A stretch of 64,000 nucleotides of DNA, taken from the NCBI RefSeq assembly GCF_005519465.1, contig NZ_CP027858.1, positions 6,373,001-6,437,000 of the forward strand. The letters are read 5' to 3'. Under the pieces are notes generated by a model. It saw nothing but the letters and a program-made list of their open reading frames with translations, was not told where the DNA came from and did not search any database. The stretch is from Streptomyces clavuligerus (lineage in GTDB: Bacteria; Actinomycetota; Actinomycetes; Streptomycetales; Streptomycetaceae). Positions within the stretch are counted from its first letter, which is position 1; the number at the start of each line of letters is the position of its first letter. The translations under genes were made by a program, and so were the position numbers. Positions 62,516 through 64,000 of this stretch are shown here, piece by piece.

Positions 62516-63564
62516 CGACGCCCACACCGCCCCTGCTGCTCGCCGTTCCCTCCGCCGACATCACCTTCGCCGTGTACGCGGAGCCCCGCGTGGCCGAGAT
62601 ACTGCGACGGATCACCGCCCCCTTCTATCAGCCGGTGAACGAACCGCTTGGCCGGATCTGGACGCTGAACCTCGTGTCGGAGAGCCGGATTCCGGACAGT
62701 GGGCCCACCGGCGGCGGACGGAAGGGCGGCGGACAGAACGGGTACGGACCCGCCGACGGCAGGCAGGACGGGGGCGGCGAACCCGATCACGACATCGCGT
62801 TCCACCCGGACGACCGCGTCCTCACCGTCACCGCCCCGCTGCCGCGGTGGCTGCCCCTGCTCGCCCTGCGGTGCACCCGGGCCGTGGCACGGGCACTCGC
62901 CGTCACGGCCGGGGCGGTGCCGCTGCACGGGGCGGGGGTCGAGCTGGCCGGGGTGGGGCTGGTGCTGGTCGGCGGCAAACGGGCGGGCAAGACCACCGCC
63001 GCCCTGTCGCTGGTGCGCTCCTCCGGGGCCGCCCTCGTCTCCAACGACGACGTGCTGCTCCACGCGAGCGGGGACCGCTGGCGGATGGTGGGCGGGCCCC
63101 GCTCCATGGGGGTGCGCACCGACTCGCTGGAAGAGCACCGTCCGTCGCTGTACCCGGCCGCGCTGCGGTTCGCCGCCCGCTCATATCCGGCCAACCGGCC
63201 CGACAAGATGTTCCTGTTCCCGGAGAGTGTGATCGCGCTCGGGGGCGCGGTCCGGGCCACCGGCCCGGCCCATGTGGTCGTCGAGCTGGTGCACCGGCCC
63301 GGGGGGCCGGCCTGGCACGAGGAGCTGTCCGGAGCGCAGGCGGCCGCCCTGCTCCGCCGCTGTCTGGAGACCGCGGCCGACCGCCACCGCCCGGAGCTGG
63401 TGGCGGCGCTCGGCACCCCTGCCCCGGCCCTCTCCGACCGTGATCTGGCCTCTCTGGTGGGCTCGTTGAGCTTCCACCGGTTCAGCCATCCCTCGGCCGG
63501 CTGGGTGGACGCCTTCCTGGGCTTCGCACGGGAACGGGTGGGCCTCGCGGGGCGCGTGCGCTGA
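62512..63564 (+). CDS. HPr kinase/phosphorylase-like P-loop protein
   Basis: A 350-residue protein with an HprK-type nucleotide site: AVPLHGAGVELAGVGLVLVGGKRAGKTTAALSL (P-loop GGKRAGKT) and VSNDDVLL. It lacks a clear HprK signature for HPr and has an N-terminal domain of about 65 residues plus a Gly-rich loop (about 64-94). In many natural-product clusters such proteins act as small-molecule or peptide kinases. ATG 62512 overlaps the kinase stop (ATGA). It is followed by a strong terminator, so the operon ends here. Confidence 0.8.
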   Translation: MTTPTPPLLLAVPSADITFAVYAEPRVAEILRRITAPFYQPVNEPLGRIWTLNLVSESRIPDSGPTGGGRKGGGQNGYGPADGRQDGGGEPDHDIAFHPDDRVLTVTAPLPRWLPLLALRCTRAVARALAVTAGAVPLHGAGVELAGVGLVLVGGKRAGKTTAALSLVRSSGAALVSNDDVLLHASGDRWRMVGGPRSMGVRTDSLEEHRPSLYPAALRFAARSYPANRPDKMFLFPESVIALGGAVRATGPAHVVVELVHRPGGPAWHEELSGAQAAALLRRCLETAADRHRPELVAALGTPAPALSDRDLASLVGSLSFHRFSHPSAGWVDAFLGFARERVGLAGRVR

Positions 63565-63570
63565 GGAACG

Positions 63571-63616
63571 GGTGGGCCGGGCCCGTCTCCGCGTACGGCG
63601 GCGGACCCGGCCCACC
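63571..63616. terminator. Bidirectional terminator, 11-bp perfect stem
   Basis: GGTGGGCCGGG (63571-63581) pairs with CCCGGCCCACC (63606-63616), loop 24 nt, between the convergent HprK-like and pyrophosphatase-like genes. Confidence 0.75.
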
Positions 63617-63654
63617 GGGCTGCCGCGGAACGGACACGGCCGTGCCGCCGGGGA

Positions 63655-64000
63655 TCAGACCGGCGGCATGTCGTCCCGTCGCACCAGCAGACCGCCGATG
63701 CCCAGGACCTCGTCCAGCAGCCATCGGATGCGGTCGATCTCGTCCTCGGTGCAATCGAGGAGGACCTTCACTTCGACATCCCGCTTCACCAGGTCCGCGG
63801 TGAGGAATACACCGACCACGCCCGCGCCCCGGGCGCTGCCCCGGAACACGTCCACGCCCTCCCCGTCGCCGCTCGTCGTGCCGTCCAGATAGCCGTAGTC
63901 CACCGGATAGACCGCCTGCGGCACCCGGGGATGGCGGCTGTCCCGGGGACGGTCCACGACAAGACGCGCGGAGTCGCACAGGTCGTCGAGATGGGTGAAG
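63655..64000 (-). CDS. Inorganic pyrophosphatase-like protein, partial (N-terminus outside window)
   Basis: The visible 114 residues run off the right edge. YPVDYGYLDGTTSGDGEGVDVFRG resembles the family I soluble pyrophosphatase signature (PxNYGxxxxTxxxDGDxxD) and EDEIDRIRWLLDEVLGIGGLLV is a helical C-terminus. Several expected residues differ, so activity is uncertain. It is convergent with the radical SAM operon and probably not part of it. Confidence 0.65.
   Translation of the reverse strand, partial: FTHLDDLCDSARLVVDRPRDSRHPRVPQAVYPVDYGYLDGTTSGDGEGVDVFRGSARGAGVVGVFLTADLVKRDVEVKVLLDCTEDEIDRIRWLLDEVLGIGGLLVRRDDMPPV

Overview
The window is high-GC actinobacterial chromosome, almost certainly Streptomyces. 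The signs are very strong G/C preference at third codon positions, frequent GTG and TTG starts, a WhiB-family protein, a class F sortase, a DasR-type operator at nagB, DUF6643/DUF6777/streptophobe family proteins, and leaderless-type promoters. I see no rRNA, tRNA, insertion sequence, integrase or CRISPR array.

Left part (1-24,100) is mostly conserved housekeeping and signalling: a partial beta-helix protein, a DUF6643 protein, a glycosyltransferase with a repeat-rich insertion, a glutamate-racemase-like enzyme, a PH-domain membrane protein, apolipoprotein N-acyltransferase (lnt), a Nudix hydrolase, a STAND/TPR ATPase, a two-gene glycan-type operon, an RpiR regulator, a DUF1348 protein, a GAF/PAS/PP2C phosphatase, an amino-acid permease, a GNAT enzyme and two membrane proteins. 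Between 24,000 and 45,200 lie a GH38/GH4 glycoside hydrolase operon, the coenzyme-B12-dependent methylmalonyl-CoA mutase operon (mutA-mutB-meaB), a nitrilase-type amidase, a WhiB protein, an aldehyde dehydrogenase, nagB, a sortase with a glycine-rich wall protein, and the dihydroxyacetone kinase operon dhaKLM. Three decayed genes lie here: a Ser/Thr kinase, a glycolipid-binding-domain protein and an MFS transporter.

Right part (45,500-63,600) looks like specialised metabolism. It has DUF1702, an acyl-CoA dehydrogenase / SRPBCC / reductase operon, a HAD hydrolase, an ABC exporter operon with a nucleotidyltransferase-like protein, a class III aminotransferase, a methyltransferase, an IclR regulator, and a four-gene operon of a B12-binding radical SAM enzyme, a SPASM radical SAM enzyme, an APH-like kinase and an HprK-like P-loop protein, of which the last three are translationally coupled. 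Related 19-bp palindromes upstream of two of the units suggest shared control. This radical-SAM/kinase operon is the best candidate for an undescribed pathway.

Non-coding DNA is unusually rich in short tandem repeats (8, 11, 22, 28, 30 and 38 bp units), several beside this cluster. Several operator-like palindromes and long perfect hairpin terminators are also listed. All functions are read from motifs and family knowledge; no database search was possible.
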